Shown here piece after piece: positions 1-7,930 of a stretch of 35,850 nt of DNA; the stretch's first letter is position 1, and each line of letters starts with the position of its first letter. Position numbers and translations under genes: made by a program. A model generated the notes under the pieces. The model saw only the letters and a program-made list of their open reading frames with translations, had not been told where the DNA came from and searched no databases. The stretch is taken from assembly GCA_002437405.1 (NCBI GenBank), contig DJPO01000028.1, positions 4,322 through 40,171 on the forward strand. Direction: 5' to 3'. The stretch is from Opitutia bacterium UBA6410. GTDB taxonomy: Bacteria > Verrucomicrobiota > Verrucomicrobiia > Opitutales > Intestinicryptomonadaceae.

Positions 1-2
1 GG

Positions 3-704
3 GGGGGGGGGTATTTGTGCGCGTTTCTGCTTGGCGGAATGCGAGTTAGGACAATGACAGGTTTTTTGTTTTTTTGGTTTTTCCCTTCGTTTTTTTATTT
101 TTCCGTCTTCAAATTCCTTTTGTACACATATCCGAAAATCGGAATATTTTTATTTATTATATCTGTCGGTCTAATACTGTATTTCGATGTTGTTGTCGAA
201 AATTGCATGTCGTACCTCAATATAAACGCAATGTTATCAGGCCTTTATTTTCTCGGACTTGCGTTTCTCAACAATTATATATTGCGGAAATACAATAGCG
301 CGGCATTGTTTGTTTTGTGCCTTATCCTGTTTGCCGCTTTTTCGGCGGCGGCACTTTTCTGGGGTGTAAAGGAAATACCCGATTTAATTAGAGCCTTTTT
401 TGCGATTCCGTTTTTTGGAGTGTTGTTTTATGCAGCCAAAAACGGGAGGATTTTGAACTCGATATTCGGGAAATCGGTTATATTTATCGGGCAGCTGTCC
501 CTTTACATTTATGTATCCCACCAGATTATTTTCCGCGCGTTTTTGGAGATTTCCAAAAGATATGCGCCGAATCTGGTTTCGCATTGCGGCGGGACGTTCA
601 ATACGGCGATTTTAACGTATTTGATTACTTTGCTGCTGTCTACCGCATTTGCAAAAATTGTTGTTAACATCAAAACAAGCTGTCAGACGGTTAAGTCCGC
701 ATAG
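3..704 (+). CDS. Acyltransferase family 3-like membrane protein, 5'-truncated
   Basis: This is the C-terminal part of a multi-pass membrane protein with at least six hydrophobic segments. Near the C-terminus it has the motif GQLSLYIYVSHQ, which resembles the last helices of acyltransferase-3 (OafA/ExoZ-like) enzymes that acylate surface sugars. The frame stays open to the left edge, so the N-terminus and the catalytic His region are missing. The first in-frame start, a TTG at 15, is probably not the true start. The gene is clearly AT-rich with many T runs, unlike its GC-rich neighbours, which is typical of transferred surface-polysaccharide genes. Its 3' end overlaps the convergent ybaK by 22 bp. 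The family call rests on topology and one motif, so it is tentative. Confidence 0.55.
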   Translation, partial: GGGYLCAFLLGGMRVRTMTGFLFFWFFPSFFYFSVFKFLLYTYPKIGIFLFIISVGLILYFDVVVENCMSYLNINAMLSGLYFLGLAFLNNYILRKYNSAALFVLCLILFAAFSAAALFWGVKEIPDLIRAFFAIPFFGVLFYAAKNGRILNSIFGKSVIFIGQLSLYIYVSHQIIFRAFLEISKRYAPNLVSHCGGTFNTAILTYLITLLLSTAFAKIVVNIKTSCQTVKSA

Positions 705-1153
705 GTCGTTTTTGCGAACTTTTCGACCACGCTTGCGGGGGCTTTTATTTGCACGCCTATCCTGCCCGCGCTGAAGAGGATTTCGTCGAAATTTTTGGCG
801 GTCGAGTCAATCGTCGTGCGGAAGACTTTTTTCATTCCGATGGGCGAGCAGCCACCGTGGACGTAGCCTGTCGTCGGCAGAAGCTCCTTGGATTTTATCA
901 TTGCAACCGATTTTTCCCCGACTTGCGCCGCCGCCTTTTTGAGGTCGAGCTCCGCCGCCACGGGAATCATAAAGACGTAGTGCGCCCCCGATTTCCCGAC
1001 GGTCACGAGCGTCTTGAAGACCATATCGGGGTTGACTCCCAGCTTTTGCGCCATTTCGACTCCGCTGACGGCTTCGGTAATCGCGCAGTCGAGCACTTCG
1101 TGCGGGATTTTCTTTTGGTCGAGCATTCTGAGGGCGTTGGTTTTGTGTTCCAT
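683..1153 (-). CDS. ybaK: YbaK/EbsC-family Cys-tRNA(Pro) deacylase
   Basis: The 156-residue product matches the usual length of the single-domain YbaK/ProX editing family, which hydrolyses cysteine mis-attached to tRNA(Pro) in trans. Visible family features are the N-terminal helix with TNALRMLDQ, a central FKTLV strand, the lysine-rich KKAAAQVGEK segment and the Gly-rich YVHGGCSPIGMKK loop that lines the active site. It starts 12 bp after the LacI-type regulator gene on the same strand, so the two are probably co-transcribed. No functional link between them is obvious. Its end overlaps the convergent acyltransferase gene. Confidence 0.9.
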   Translation of the reverse strand: MEHKTNALRMLDQKKIPHEVLDCAITEAVSGVEMAQKLGVNPDMVFKTLVTVGKSGAHYVFMIPVAAELDLKKAAAQVGEKSVAMIKSKELLPTTGYVHGGCSPIGMKKVFRTTIDSTAKNFDEILFSAGRIGVQIKAPASVVEKFAKTTYADLTV

Positions 1154-1165
1154 TTTTGTTTCGGG

Positions 1166-2305
1166 TTATTTTTTTGCGCGTTTTGCGGATTTTGCCGAAG
1201 CGGCGTTTTTGTCCGCCGCCGCCTTGCGCACCGCCGCAGCCTGCCGCTTGAGGGCGGCGGAGGCAATCCACGTCGGCGGAATGAGGGTTGCGGAATTCTG
1301 GTTGTGGGGGGAAGTGATATTAAGAAGGGTTGCGAGCCTGCGCACCGCCAAGTGTCCTGCTATGTGGTTGTTTTGCTCCATGCCGCTCCAGTAGGTCGGC
1401 GGAATTGTGCAGTCGTTGCGGCGTTCGAGCTGGACAATCGGGTAGCGCGACCCGTCCGCGCGGCGCAGTTTGTGGTAGAGAAAGTCGCCCGTTTCGCCGA
1501 GCATATACATCACAACATCGGGATTTTCCCGCGCGAGAAATTTTTCGAGATTTCTGTAGTAGGTCGGGCTTTGGATATTTTCGATGAACGGCGGGATTCT
1601 GTCCGCCTTGGGCATGTCGAATTGCGCCCTGAAAAATCCGCCGTAAAAGCGTCCGTCCACGAGCCCGTCGATGCGTTCGTCGAGCACCAGCGCGGGGCGG
1701 CGGAAGCCCATTTTCACGAGGTTTTCGGTCGCGGCGCGGGCGACCTCGAACTGGTTGGAGGAGACGTGCTCGTAGGCGGGGTTGTGGACGCTGATTCCCA
1801 CCGACACGATTTTGAAGTCGTCCCAGATTTTCGAGTACGGCTCGAACGCGCCCTCCTCGGTGTGCCCCAGCACTATGCAGCCGCGAATGCCGCGCGCGTG
1901 CAGGATTGCCGAAAGTTTTCTGCGGGTGAGGGCGGGGTCGAGCAGCCAGAATTCGTCGATTTTAAAACCCAGCTCCGCCGCCTCTTCGTCGATTCCCGCC
2001 TTGTATTGCGGGAGGGTCGTGTGGTTTTTGAAGGCGTTTTTGTCCTTGTTGCCGTTTAGCAATGCGACGACTTCTCGGAAGCCGCCGATTGTGGATTTGC
2101 GCATGCTCGACATCATCGTCGAGACCATTGTGTTGCGCTGGTAGCCCGCCTTTTTTGCCGCCCTTCGGATTTTCTCGGCGGTGGATTTGTTCACACGCGG
2201 CGAGTTGTTCAAAGCAAGCGACACCGTCGCCTTCGAGATTCCCAGCCTCGCGGCAAGCTCGCGTATCGAGACGTAGCCGCTTTTTCCCTTTCCCTTCCTG
2301 TCCAT
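1166..2305 (-). CDS. LacI/GalR-family transcriptional regulator
   Basis: This is a DNA-binding repressor or activator of the LacI family, 379 residues from the chosen ATG. The N-terminal helix-turn-helix (about residues 12-60) contains SIRELAARLGISKATVSLAL, followed by the hinge helix and a periplasmic-binding-protein-like sensor domain. A longer reading frame runs upstream to 2473, but it adds only low-complexity sequence. The start at 2305 places the HTH at the N-terminus, as the family requires. The tail is Lys/Ala-rich and probably disordered. The gene is divergent from an MFS carrier with about 200 bp between them, so the carrier is the likely target and the ligand may be its sugar-type substrate (inference). 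No specific sugar can be assigned. Confidence 0.88.
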   Translation of the reverse strand: MDRKGKGKSGYVSIRELAARLGISKATVSLALNNSPRVNKSTAEKIRRAAKKAGYQRNTMVSTMMSSMRKSTIGGFREVVALLNGNKDKNAFKNHTTLPQYKAGIDEEAAELGFKIDEFWLLDPALTRRKLSAILHARGIRGCIVLGHTEEGAFEPYSKIWDDFKIVSVGISVHNPAYEHVSSNQFEVARAATENLVKMGFRRPALVLDERIDGLVDGRFYGGFFRAQFDMPKADRIPPFIENIQSPTYYRNLEKFLARENPDVVMYMLGETGDFLYHKLRRADGSRYPIVQLERRNDCTIPPTYWSGMEQNNHIAGHLAVRRLATLLNITSPHNQNSATLIPPTWIASAALKRQAAAVRKAAADKNAASAKSAKRAKK

Positions 2306-2365
2306 ATTTCGGACGCTATTTTCGGGGCGTTTTGCGGTCAAGCAAAAATTCGGGAATCCTTTGTT

Positions 2366-2379
2366 TTTGCGGGCGCAAA
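2366..2379. promoter_or_regulatory. Palindrome in lacI-type/MFS divergent region
   Basis: The sequence TTTGCG-GG-CGCAAA is a perfect 6+6 bp palindrome about 60 bp upstream of the LacI-type start. Its size and composition suit a LacI-family half-site pair, so it is a candidate autoregulatory operator. Binding is inferred only from symmetry and position. Confidence 0.3.
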
Positions 2380-2473
2380 CTGTCCAATTTTTGCGGCGCA
2401 CCGCTGTGCCTTTGTGCGGGCGCGCGGCGGCGGGGCGAATTTTTTCGCGCTTTTTGTTCATCGGTGCTTGCAA

Positions 2474-2491
2474 TCAAACCGCCCAGTTTGA
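2474..2491. promoter_or_regulatory. Palindrome just upstream of MFS gene
   Basis: TCAAAC and GTTTGA form perfect 6-bp arms around a 6-bp centre, ending 17 bp before the chosen MFS start. The position suits a repressor site over the MFS promoter or leader. It differs in sequence from the palindrome at 2366, so at most one may be the true operator of the adjacent regulator. Confidence 0.3.
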
Positions 2492-2508
2492 AAATAAAAA
2501 AATACGCA

Positions 2509-3783
2509 ATGAAAATCAGGAGATTGGAAAGTACCGAAAAAATGTACAAATGGCTGTTGCTCGGACTGCTGTGGGTTGCGTATTTCATACACCAAGGCTC
2601 GCGCCAAATCTATCCGTCGGTTCTCCCGCAAATCGGGGAATACTTCGGGGAGGGCAATTCGGCGAAGCTTGGGTTCGTGATGACGGCGTTCGTGTTTACG
2701 TACGGCGTCTCGGTTTTGTTTTCGGGCGTTGCGGGCGACTTCCTGCGCCGAAAGTGGTTGATTGTGTTCGGCGTGCTGACTTTTTGCTCGGGGATTTTCC
2801 TTTCGGGCTTCGTCGCTGGAATCGGGCTGCTTGTTTTTACATACGGGGTTTTGAACGGCTTGGGGCAGGGGTGCTTTTATCCGCCCGCCTCGTCGCTTTT
2901 GGGGCAGCACTTCGAGCAAAACCGCTCGACCGCGTTTTCGATTTTGCAGACGGCGCAGTATCTGGGAATGATTGCGTGCAGCTTTTTGGCGGGCTACTTC
3001 GGGAGCTTCCCGTCGGTCGGCGGAATCGACGGCTGGCGGACGGCGTTTTTCGCGGTCGGCGGATTCGGGATTTTGTGGGCTGCGGTGCTCGCCGTATTTA
3101 TGCGATATTCTCGCGGGGCGGGCGGCGCGGAACGCCCGAAAGTCTCGCTCTCCGACGCTCTCGCGGCAATGCTCCGCAAGCCGTCCGCCGTGATTCTCGG
3201 GCTGGTTTCGGGAATGAATGTGTGTATCGACACTGGCTATCGGACGTGGATGCCCGACTTCCTCCAGCAGGTTCACGGGCTCGACCCAGCCGCCGCCGCG
3301 TTCAATGCGGTGGTTTGGTCGTATGTCGGGGCGTTTGTCGGGATTTTGGTCGGCTGCAGGTGTGCCGACAGACTCGCGGCAAGGGGGCGGAAAGTCGTGC
3401 GCTTCGAGACAACCGCGCTGGGTTTTCTGCTGACCGCGCCGTTTGCCGTATTGATGGCGTTTGCGGGCGGCGACTTGCTTTGCTATGCCGCGCTGTTTTT
3501 GTTCGGCGTGGCGCGCGGCGTTTACGACTCGAGCCTCTTTGCGTCGCTTTTCGATGTCGTGGAAGTCAAATACAGGGCGACGGGAATGGGGCTTATGCTG
3601 TGCTTCGGGTTTATGATAGGCGCGTTTTCCCCGACGTTTCTGGGCTGGATTCGCGACGTTCTGAATCCGCAGTACGCGATAGCCAGCCTTTCCGTATGCT
3701 GCCTTGCGGCGGCGGGGCTTTTGACGCTCGCAAAGTATTTCTTTTTCAAGCGCGACTTTGTCGGAGGGCGTGATAACGGGTAG
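2509..3783 (+). CDS. Major facilitator superfamily transporter
   Basis: The product has 424 residues and about 12 hydrophobic segments in two blocks of six, split by a hydrophilic loop near the middle (SRGAGGAERPKVS). Between helices 2 and 3 the GDFLRRKW stretch matches the MFS loop 2-3 signature. The layout resembles sugar-phosphate/organic-anion (OPA-like) carriers, but the substrate is unknown. Upstream sequence stays open in this frame to 2062, but it is low-complexity and overlaps the regulator. ATG 2509 is preferred, and ATG 2542, just before the first helix, is also possible. Divergence from a LacI-type gene suggests sugar-responsive expression. A two-way terminator follows. Confidence 0.85.
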   Translation: MKIRRLESTEKMYKWLLLGLLWVAYFIHQGSRQIYPSVLPQIGEYFGEGNSAKLGFVMTAFVFTYGVSVLFSGVAGDFLRRKWLIVFGVLTFCSGIFLSGFVAGIGLLVFTYGVLNGLGQGCFYPPASSLLGQHFEQNRSTAFSILQTAQYLGMIACSFLAGYFGSFPSVGGIDGWRTAFFAVGGFGILWAAVLAVFMRYSRGAGGAERPKVSLSDALAAMLRKPSAVILGLVSGMNVCIDTGYRTWMPDFLQQVHGLDPAAAAFNAVVWSYVGAFVGILVGCRCADRLAARGRKVVRFETTALGFLLTAPFAVLMAFAGGDLLCYAALFLFGVARGVYDSSLFASLFDVVEVKYRATGMGLMLCFGFMIGAFSPTFLGWIRDVLNPQYAIASLSVCCLAAAGLLTLAKYFFFKRDFVGGRDNG

Positions 3784-3855
3784 GTGGTTGTGCGCGCGGA
3801 GGATTCTAAAAATACGGCTTAACGGTGATGGAATCGCAAAAATCGGACAACAAAA

Positions 3856-3876
3856 AAAGGGACTCGATGTCCCTTT
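3856..3876. terminator. Bidirectional intrinsic terminator
   Basis: AAAGGGAC and GTCCCTTT form a perfect 8-bp stem around TCGAT. A T-rich tail follows on the plus strand and an A run precedes it, giving a U tract on the minus strand. It separates the convergent MFS and purC genes and can serve both. Confidence 0.85.
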
Positions 3877-3911
3877 AATTTTGAAAACAAGTTTTGCCAG
3901 AATCGCGGCGG

Positions 3912-4808
3912 TTAGCCGTTCATCAGCTTTGTCAATGCCTCCGAGTAGCATTTTATCGTGTTTTGCACGATTTCGGGCGGAAGTTGCGGACCGGGGGCTT
4001 TTTTGTCCCAACCGATGCTTTCGAGCCAGTCTCTGACGTACTGCTTGTCGTACGAGGGCTGCGAGCGTCCGATTTCGTACTTGTCGGCGGGCCAATAGCG
4101 CGAGGAGTCGGGGGTCAGGACTTCGTCGATGAGGTAGACTTTGCCGTTCTTGTCCGTTCCGAACTCGAACTTCGTGTCCGCGAGGATAATCCCGCTGGAC
4201 TTCGCCTTTTCCGCCCCCATATTGTAGAGGGCTATGCTCGCCTTCTTGATTTGCCCGAAGATGTCCGAGCCCAGGAGCTTTTCGCATTCCGCGTTCGTGA
4301 TGGGCATATCGTGTCCTTCCGCCGCCTTGGTCGTGGGGGTGAAGAGCGGTTCGGGGAGCTTCTGGCTTTCCTTCATTCCCTCGGGGAGGGTGAATTCGAA
4401 GAGTTTTCCCGTCTGCTTGTATTCCTTCCAGCCGCTTCCCGCCAAGTAGCCGCGCACGATTGCCTCGATCGGCATGGGGTTGAGCTTTTTGACAATCATC
4501 GAGCGGTCGATGAGTTCGGGGAAATCCTTGAGCAGTTCGCGAATGCGCGCGTTGTGGTTTTCGACCAAATGCGTGGGCATTATTTTCGCCGCCTGTTCAA
4601 ACCACCAGAGGCTGATTTGCGTCAGCAAAACGCCCTTGCCTGGGACGCCGTTGGGCATGATTACGTCGAATGCGGAAAGTCGGTCGGTCGCGACGATAAG
4701 TAGTTCGTCGCCCAAGTCGAAGTTTTCGCGTACTTTACCTTTGGAGACCTTTTTGAAGGGCAGGCCTTCAACGGTCATTAGGGGTTCTTTGGGAAGATTG
4801 AAGTTCAT
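3912..4808 (-). CDS. purC: SAICAR synthase
   Basis: Phosphoribosylaminoimidazole-succinocarboxamide synthase joins aspartate to CAIR with ATP in purine synthesis. The 298-residue protein fits the longer, eukaryote/Bacteroidetes-like length class. Signatures include GKVRENFDLGDELLIVATDRLSAF near residues 24-47 (split here as GKVRENFD and TDRLSAFD), the IEAIVRGYLAGSGWKEY segment, and DTKFEFG with LIDEVLTPDSSRYW towards the C-terminus. It lies 38 bp downstream of rlmN on the same strand and may be the last gene of the cutA-rlmN transcription unit, closed by the hairpin at 3856-3876. Confidence 0.96.
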   Translation of the reverse strand: MNFNLPKEPLMTVEGLPFKKVSKGKVRENFDLGDELLIVATDRLSAFDVIMPNGVPGKGVLLTQISLWWFEQAAKIMPTHLVENHNARIRELLKDFPELIDRSMIVKKLNPMPIEAIVRGYLAGSGWKEYKQTGKLFEFTLPEGMKESQKLPEPLFTPTTKAAEGHDMPITNAECEKLLGSDIFGQIKKASIALYNMGAEKAKSSGIILADTKFEFGTDKNGKVYLIDEVLTPDSSRYWPADKYEIGRSQPSYDKQYVRDWLESIGWDKKAPGPQLPPEIVQNTIKCYSEALTKLMNG

Positions 4809-4846
4809 TGTCTAAATAAAAAGGGAAAGTCGGGCGGAAATCAAGC

Positions 4847-5944
4847 TCATTTGGCGTCGGGATTTTGCCTGCGCTTGAGGGCGAGCTGCCCGCAGGCCGC
4901 GTCGATTTCCGAGCCCTTTTCGCGCCGCAGCGTGTACGATACGCCCTTCTCCTTCAAGATGTTCGCGAAAGCCGCGCGCCTGAAGGAGTCGCTACGCCGC
5001 CACGGCAGGGATTCGACCTTGTTGTAGGGAATCAGGTTGACGTGCGCGTGCAGCTCCCGCGCGATTTTCGCAAGCTCCCGCGCCTGTGCGAACGTATCGT
5101 TTACGTTTTCAATCATTATGTATTCGAGCGTCAGCATTCGCCCGCAGACCTCGGCGAATTTTTTTGCGGCGGGTAGGAGCTTTTCGAGCGGGAATTTTTT
5201 GTTTATCGGCATAATCTGCGAGCGTACTTCGTTCGTCGCACCGTGCAGGCTTATCGCGAGTCTGTACGGGAAGCCCGAGTCCGCCAGAAGCCCGATTTTG
5301 TCCGCAAGCCCGCATGTCGAAACCGTGATTCTCCGCGCCCCGAACGCGAATTTGTCTGGGGAGTTGAAGACGGCGAGCGCGGCGAGCAGGTTGTCGAGGT
5401 TCGCGAGCGGCTCGCCCATACCCATCACGACGATGTTTTCGAACTCGAAGCGCGATTCGCGTTTGCCGCTGGGCATAACCTTTTGCTCCACGAACGGCAG
5501 AGCCTGCGAGATTATTTCGTCGGCGGTCAGATTGCGGATAAATCCGCCCATCGCCGAGGCGCAGAACTTGCAGCCGCTCGCGCAGCCGACCTGCGTGCTG
5601 ACGCAGAGGGTCTTGCGTATCTGCCCGTCATCCGACGGAGCTTTGAGCAGCACGCATTCGACGAAATTTCCGTCGCGCAGGCGGAAGAGGAATTTTTTCG
5701 TTTCGTCCCCCGCGCGTCTGTCTCCGACGAGCTCCGAGGGGCGGAAGTCGAATTTTTCGTCCAAAAAGGTCTTCAGTTTTGCGGGCAGGGCGGGGAAGTC
5801 CTGCGGGGCGAAGATTTTTTTCGCGTACACGCAGTCGAAAATCTGTTTGGCGCGGAATTTCTCGAAGCCCGCCGCCGACAATTCCGACGCGAGCGCGTCC
5901 TGCGAAAGTGTGTAAAACGGCAGTTTCGACGGCGATTCGGACAT
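4847..5944 (-). CDS. rlmN: 23S rRNA A2503 / tRNA A37 C2-methyltransferase RlmN
   Basis: RlmN is a radical-SAM enzyme that adds a methyl group to C2 of adenine 2503 in 23S rRNA and A37 in some tRNAs. The 365-residue product has the iron-sulfur motif C121-x3-C125-x2-C128 (GCASGCKFCA), a conserved Cys in FVECVLL, and the second catalytic Cys in AACGQL near the C-terminus. The frame continues upstream to 6043, but that part encodes only a Lys/Glu/Arg repeat made by a tetranucleotide tract. MSESPSK at 5944 is therefore the natural start. The GAAA repeat occupies the ribosome-binding position, so expression may vary with repeat number (inference). Confidence 0.95.
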   Translation of the reverse strand: MSESPSKLPFYTLSQDALASELSAAGFEKFRAKQIFDCVYAKKIFAPQDFPALPAKLKTFLDEKFDFRPSELVGDRRAGDETKKFLFRLRDGNFVECVLLKAPSDDGQIRKTLCVSTQVGCASGCKFCASAMGGFIRNLTADEIISQALPFVEQKVMPSGKRESRFEFENIVVMGMGEPLANLDNLLAALAVFNSPDKFAFGARRITVSTCGLADKIGLLADSGFPYRLAISLHGATNEVRSQIMPINKKFPLEKLLPAAKKFAEVCGRMLTLEYIMIENVNDTFAQARELAKIARELHAHVNLIPYNKVESLPWRRSDSFRRAAFANILKEKGVSYTLRREKGSEIDAACGQLALKRRQNPDAK

Positions 5945-5947
5945 TTT

Positions 5948-5987
<40 letters not shown>

Positions 5988-6044
5988 GGTTTCCTCCGTT
6001 CCTTTTCACGCTCTTTTGCGGGGCGGGCGGGAGGTCGGCGCAAA

Positions 6045-6266
6045 TTAAAGGTTTTCGTTTGAAATCGGACGCCAAGTGTCCCTGTCGAGCGATTTGTTTT
6101 CCTCGCTCACGCGCTTTATGTACGAGTCCGCCGTTTTCGTCTCGCCCGTGAAGACCGAGCCGATGGGCGTGCGCTTTGCGTCGTCGCGGACGTTTTCGGC
6201 AGTCGAGCAGGATACGCACGCGAGTGCGCACGCGCCCGCCAAAATCAATAATACTGTGTGTTTCAT
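6045..6266 (-). CDS. Small putative lipoprotein
   Basis: This 73-residue protein has a lipoprotein-type signal: a charged start (MKH), a hydrophobic core, then Cys-rich LACVSCS. Lipidation could occur at Cys17 (ALAC) or Cys20 (CVSC). The mature part, about 53 residues, is polar and has no recognised domain. The start overlaps the stop of the upstream CorC-like gene by 4 nt (ATGA), which strongly suggests translational coupling in one operon. The function is unknown. Confidence 0.75.
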   Translation of the reverse strand: MKHTVLLILAGACALACVSCSTAENVRDDAKRTPIGSVFTGETKTADSYIKRVSEENKSLDRDTWRPISNENL

Positions 6267-7282
6267 AAATTTGCCTTTGCTTTGGATTTTTTTCTGCGGG
6301 CGAATTCCCTCATGTCGACCGCGATGTCGTCGGTCTCGAAAATTTCCGAGCCGAGCAGGTGCTCGAAGATGTCCTCGAGCGTAACGACGCCCGTGAGCGA
6401 CGCAAATTCGTCCACGACAACCGCCATTTGCTGGTGTCTTTTTATAAGCTGTCTTAATACGGACAGCGCGGTTGCGGTTTCGGGCACGAAAATCGGGGGG
6501 CGCATAAAGCCCGAAATTTTCGCGTTGTGGCGGTCGCCCGCAACGGCGGTGAGAATGTCGCGGCGGCGGACTATTCCGACCACATTGTCGATAGTACCCG
6601 CGAACACGGGAATTCTCGAAAAGTTGAGGTTCGGGGTTTCGGCGAAGACCTGCGCGACGGTTTTGTCCTTGTCGAGGGCGGCGACAACCGTGCGGGGCGT
6701 CATTATTTCCGAAACCTCCACGTCGTCGAGCGACAGGGCGTTGGCGATTAAGTCGCGCTCCTGCTGCAAAATCGAGCCGTCCTTGCGCCCTTTTTCGGCG
6801 AGCATTATGATGTCTTCGTCGTCGGTTGCGTCTTTCCCGAAATTGCTGTCGGCGATTTTCGCGAAGGGCTTTGCCAGCTTTTCGAGCAATATAGCCGCCC
6901 GCACAAGTAGCCCCGAGAGCTTCGGGCGGCTGAGCGAAAGCAGCCTTTGCGGCAAAGCGCAGGCGAGTACGAAGAACGCTGCGGCGCAGACCGCCGAAAA
7001 TGCGACGGCTGGGATAACTCCTTTATCGGCAAATAAATCGGAGAAAAAAATGCCCGCAAGGCAGGCGGCGAATGCCGCGCAGAGGATTCGGGCGCAGTAA
7101 AGCACTTCGCGCGGCGGAAGCGGATTTTGGCGGAAATTTTCGGCGAATTTCCCGAGCGCGGGCGACTTCGTTTTCAGCGATTCGATTTCCGACTCGGATG
7201 CGTCGCGGATTGCGGTCTCGGGCACGGCGCAAAAAGCGGCTGCGGCGACCGTTGCGACAATCGTTATTATAATATACAACAT
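6263..7282 (-). CDS. CorC/HlyC-like membrane protein with DUF21 and CBS domains
   Basis: The 339-residue protein starts with a hydrophobic segment and further helices in residues 1-130 (DUF21/CNNM-type region). A pair of CBS domains follows (about 190-320) with the family marks EIMTPRT, FSRIPVF and VTLEDIFEHLLGSEI. Relatives are linked to magnesium/cobalt efflux or adenine-nucleotide-sensed ion transport. It stops soon after the second CBS domain with a basic tail (RRKKSKAK), so the small C-terminal CorC_HlyC domain found in many relatives is missing. It lies between cutA and a lipoprotein gene; the metal theme shared with CutA is suggestive only. Confidence 0.85.
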   Translation of the reverse strand: MLYIIITIVATVAAAAFCAVPETAIRDASESEIESLKTKSPALGKFAENFRQNPLPPREVLYCARILCAAFAACLAGIFFSDLFADKGVIPAVAFSAVCAAAFFVLACALPQRLLSLSRPKLSGLLVRAAILLEKLAKPFAKIADSNFGKDATDDEDIIMLAEKGRKDGSILQQERDLIANALSLDDVEVSEIMTPRTVVAALDKDKTVAQVFAETPNLNFSRIPVFAGTIDNVVGIVRRRDILTAVAGDRHNAKISGFMRPPIFVPETATALSVLRQLIKRHQQMAVVVDEFASLTGVVTLEDIFEHLLGSEIFETDDIAVDMREFARRKKSKAKANL

Positions 7283-7364
7283 TTGCCGCGATATTCGCCT
7301 ATTTTGATTGCGATTTCAATTCTTTTTATGCGTTTTGTGGGCGGCGGACGGCGGCGGGGCGGAC

Positions 7365-7682
7365 TTATCGCGTGTTTTCGGCGCACCAGTCGGCGTAGCT
7401 TTTGTTTGCGGAAGCTCGGAATGCGACTATCTGCGGGCACTCGTAGGGGTGGATTGCCGCGAGCCGCTCGGCGGCGGCGTGCGCCTTTTCGGGCGAAGTT
7501 TTGAATTCCACGGGGATTTCCGTTTCGCACTTCGTCTCGCCGTCCCAGTTGTAGACGGACTGGATTGCCGCGCCGATTTGCGCGCAGGCGGCGAATTTCT
7601 CGAACACGAGAGTGTGGGCGAGCATTTTTGCGTTTTCGAGGGTCGCGGTTGTCGTCTTTATTATAACGATTTCGTTTTCCAT
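7365..7682 (-). CDS. cutA: CutA divalent-cation tolerance protein
   Basis: The product is 105 residues, the standard CutA1 length. CutA is a very stable trimeric ferredoxin-like-fold protein linked to copper tolerance, though its exact role is disputed. Typical features are the KMLAHTLVFEKFAACAQI segment, the VYNWDGETKCETE strand with its Trp, the IHPYECPQIVAF motif and the YADW ending. It is the first gene of a minus-strand run (cutA, corC-like, lipoprotein, rlmN, purC), 82 bp before the CorC-like gene. Confidence 0.93.
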   Translation of the reverse strand: MENEIVIIKTTTATLENAKMLAHTLVFEKFAACAQIGAAIQSVYNWDGETKCETEIPVEFKTSPEKAHAAAERLAAIHPYECPQIVAFRASANKSYADWCAENTR

Positions 7683-7762
7683 TTAAATTTTGGTTGACTA
7701 TTTCCGAGTTAGTTAAAAATATCTGTTTCAAACCAAAGAACGAAACGACGCTAACCGCGTTT

Positions 7763-7800
7763 TCGGGGATTGGCAAGCTTTTTTGCCTGCCGATTCCCGA
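7763..7800. promoter_or_regulatory. Long hairpin in the cutA / Gfo-Idh divergent region
   Basis: TC plus GGGGATTGGCA pairs with TGCCGATTCCC plus GA to give a 13-bp stem (two wobble pairs) around a 12-nt loop. It lies about 130 nt before the oxidoreductase gene and 80 nt before cutA. It could be a leader structure or a protein-binding palindrome. No terminator-type U tract follows it, and I do not recognise a known riboswitch around it. Confidence 0.4.
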
Positions 7801-7930
7801 CTGACCGAAGTTCCGTCCGCAGGGGGAGTCCTTTTTATGGGAGGCTCTTGCGTGGGCGGTTTTCGGCGAAAGCGTTGGCGTTCCATTCCTCGGTATTAAC
7901 TTAAACAGAAAATAAAAGGAACATAAAAAT

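Noticed and set aside
749..2059. A 436-codon open frame opposite ybaK and the LacI-type gene
   Set aside because: It is antisense to two well-supported genes, has Arg/His/Val-rich composition from reading high-GC codons backwards, and shows no family motif.
7772..7788. Sigma-54 promoter (TGGCA ... TTGC) before the Gfo/Idh gene
   Set aside because: GG and GC are separated by 11 bases instead of 10, and the match arises from a palindrome that fits equally on both strands.
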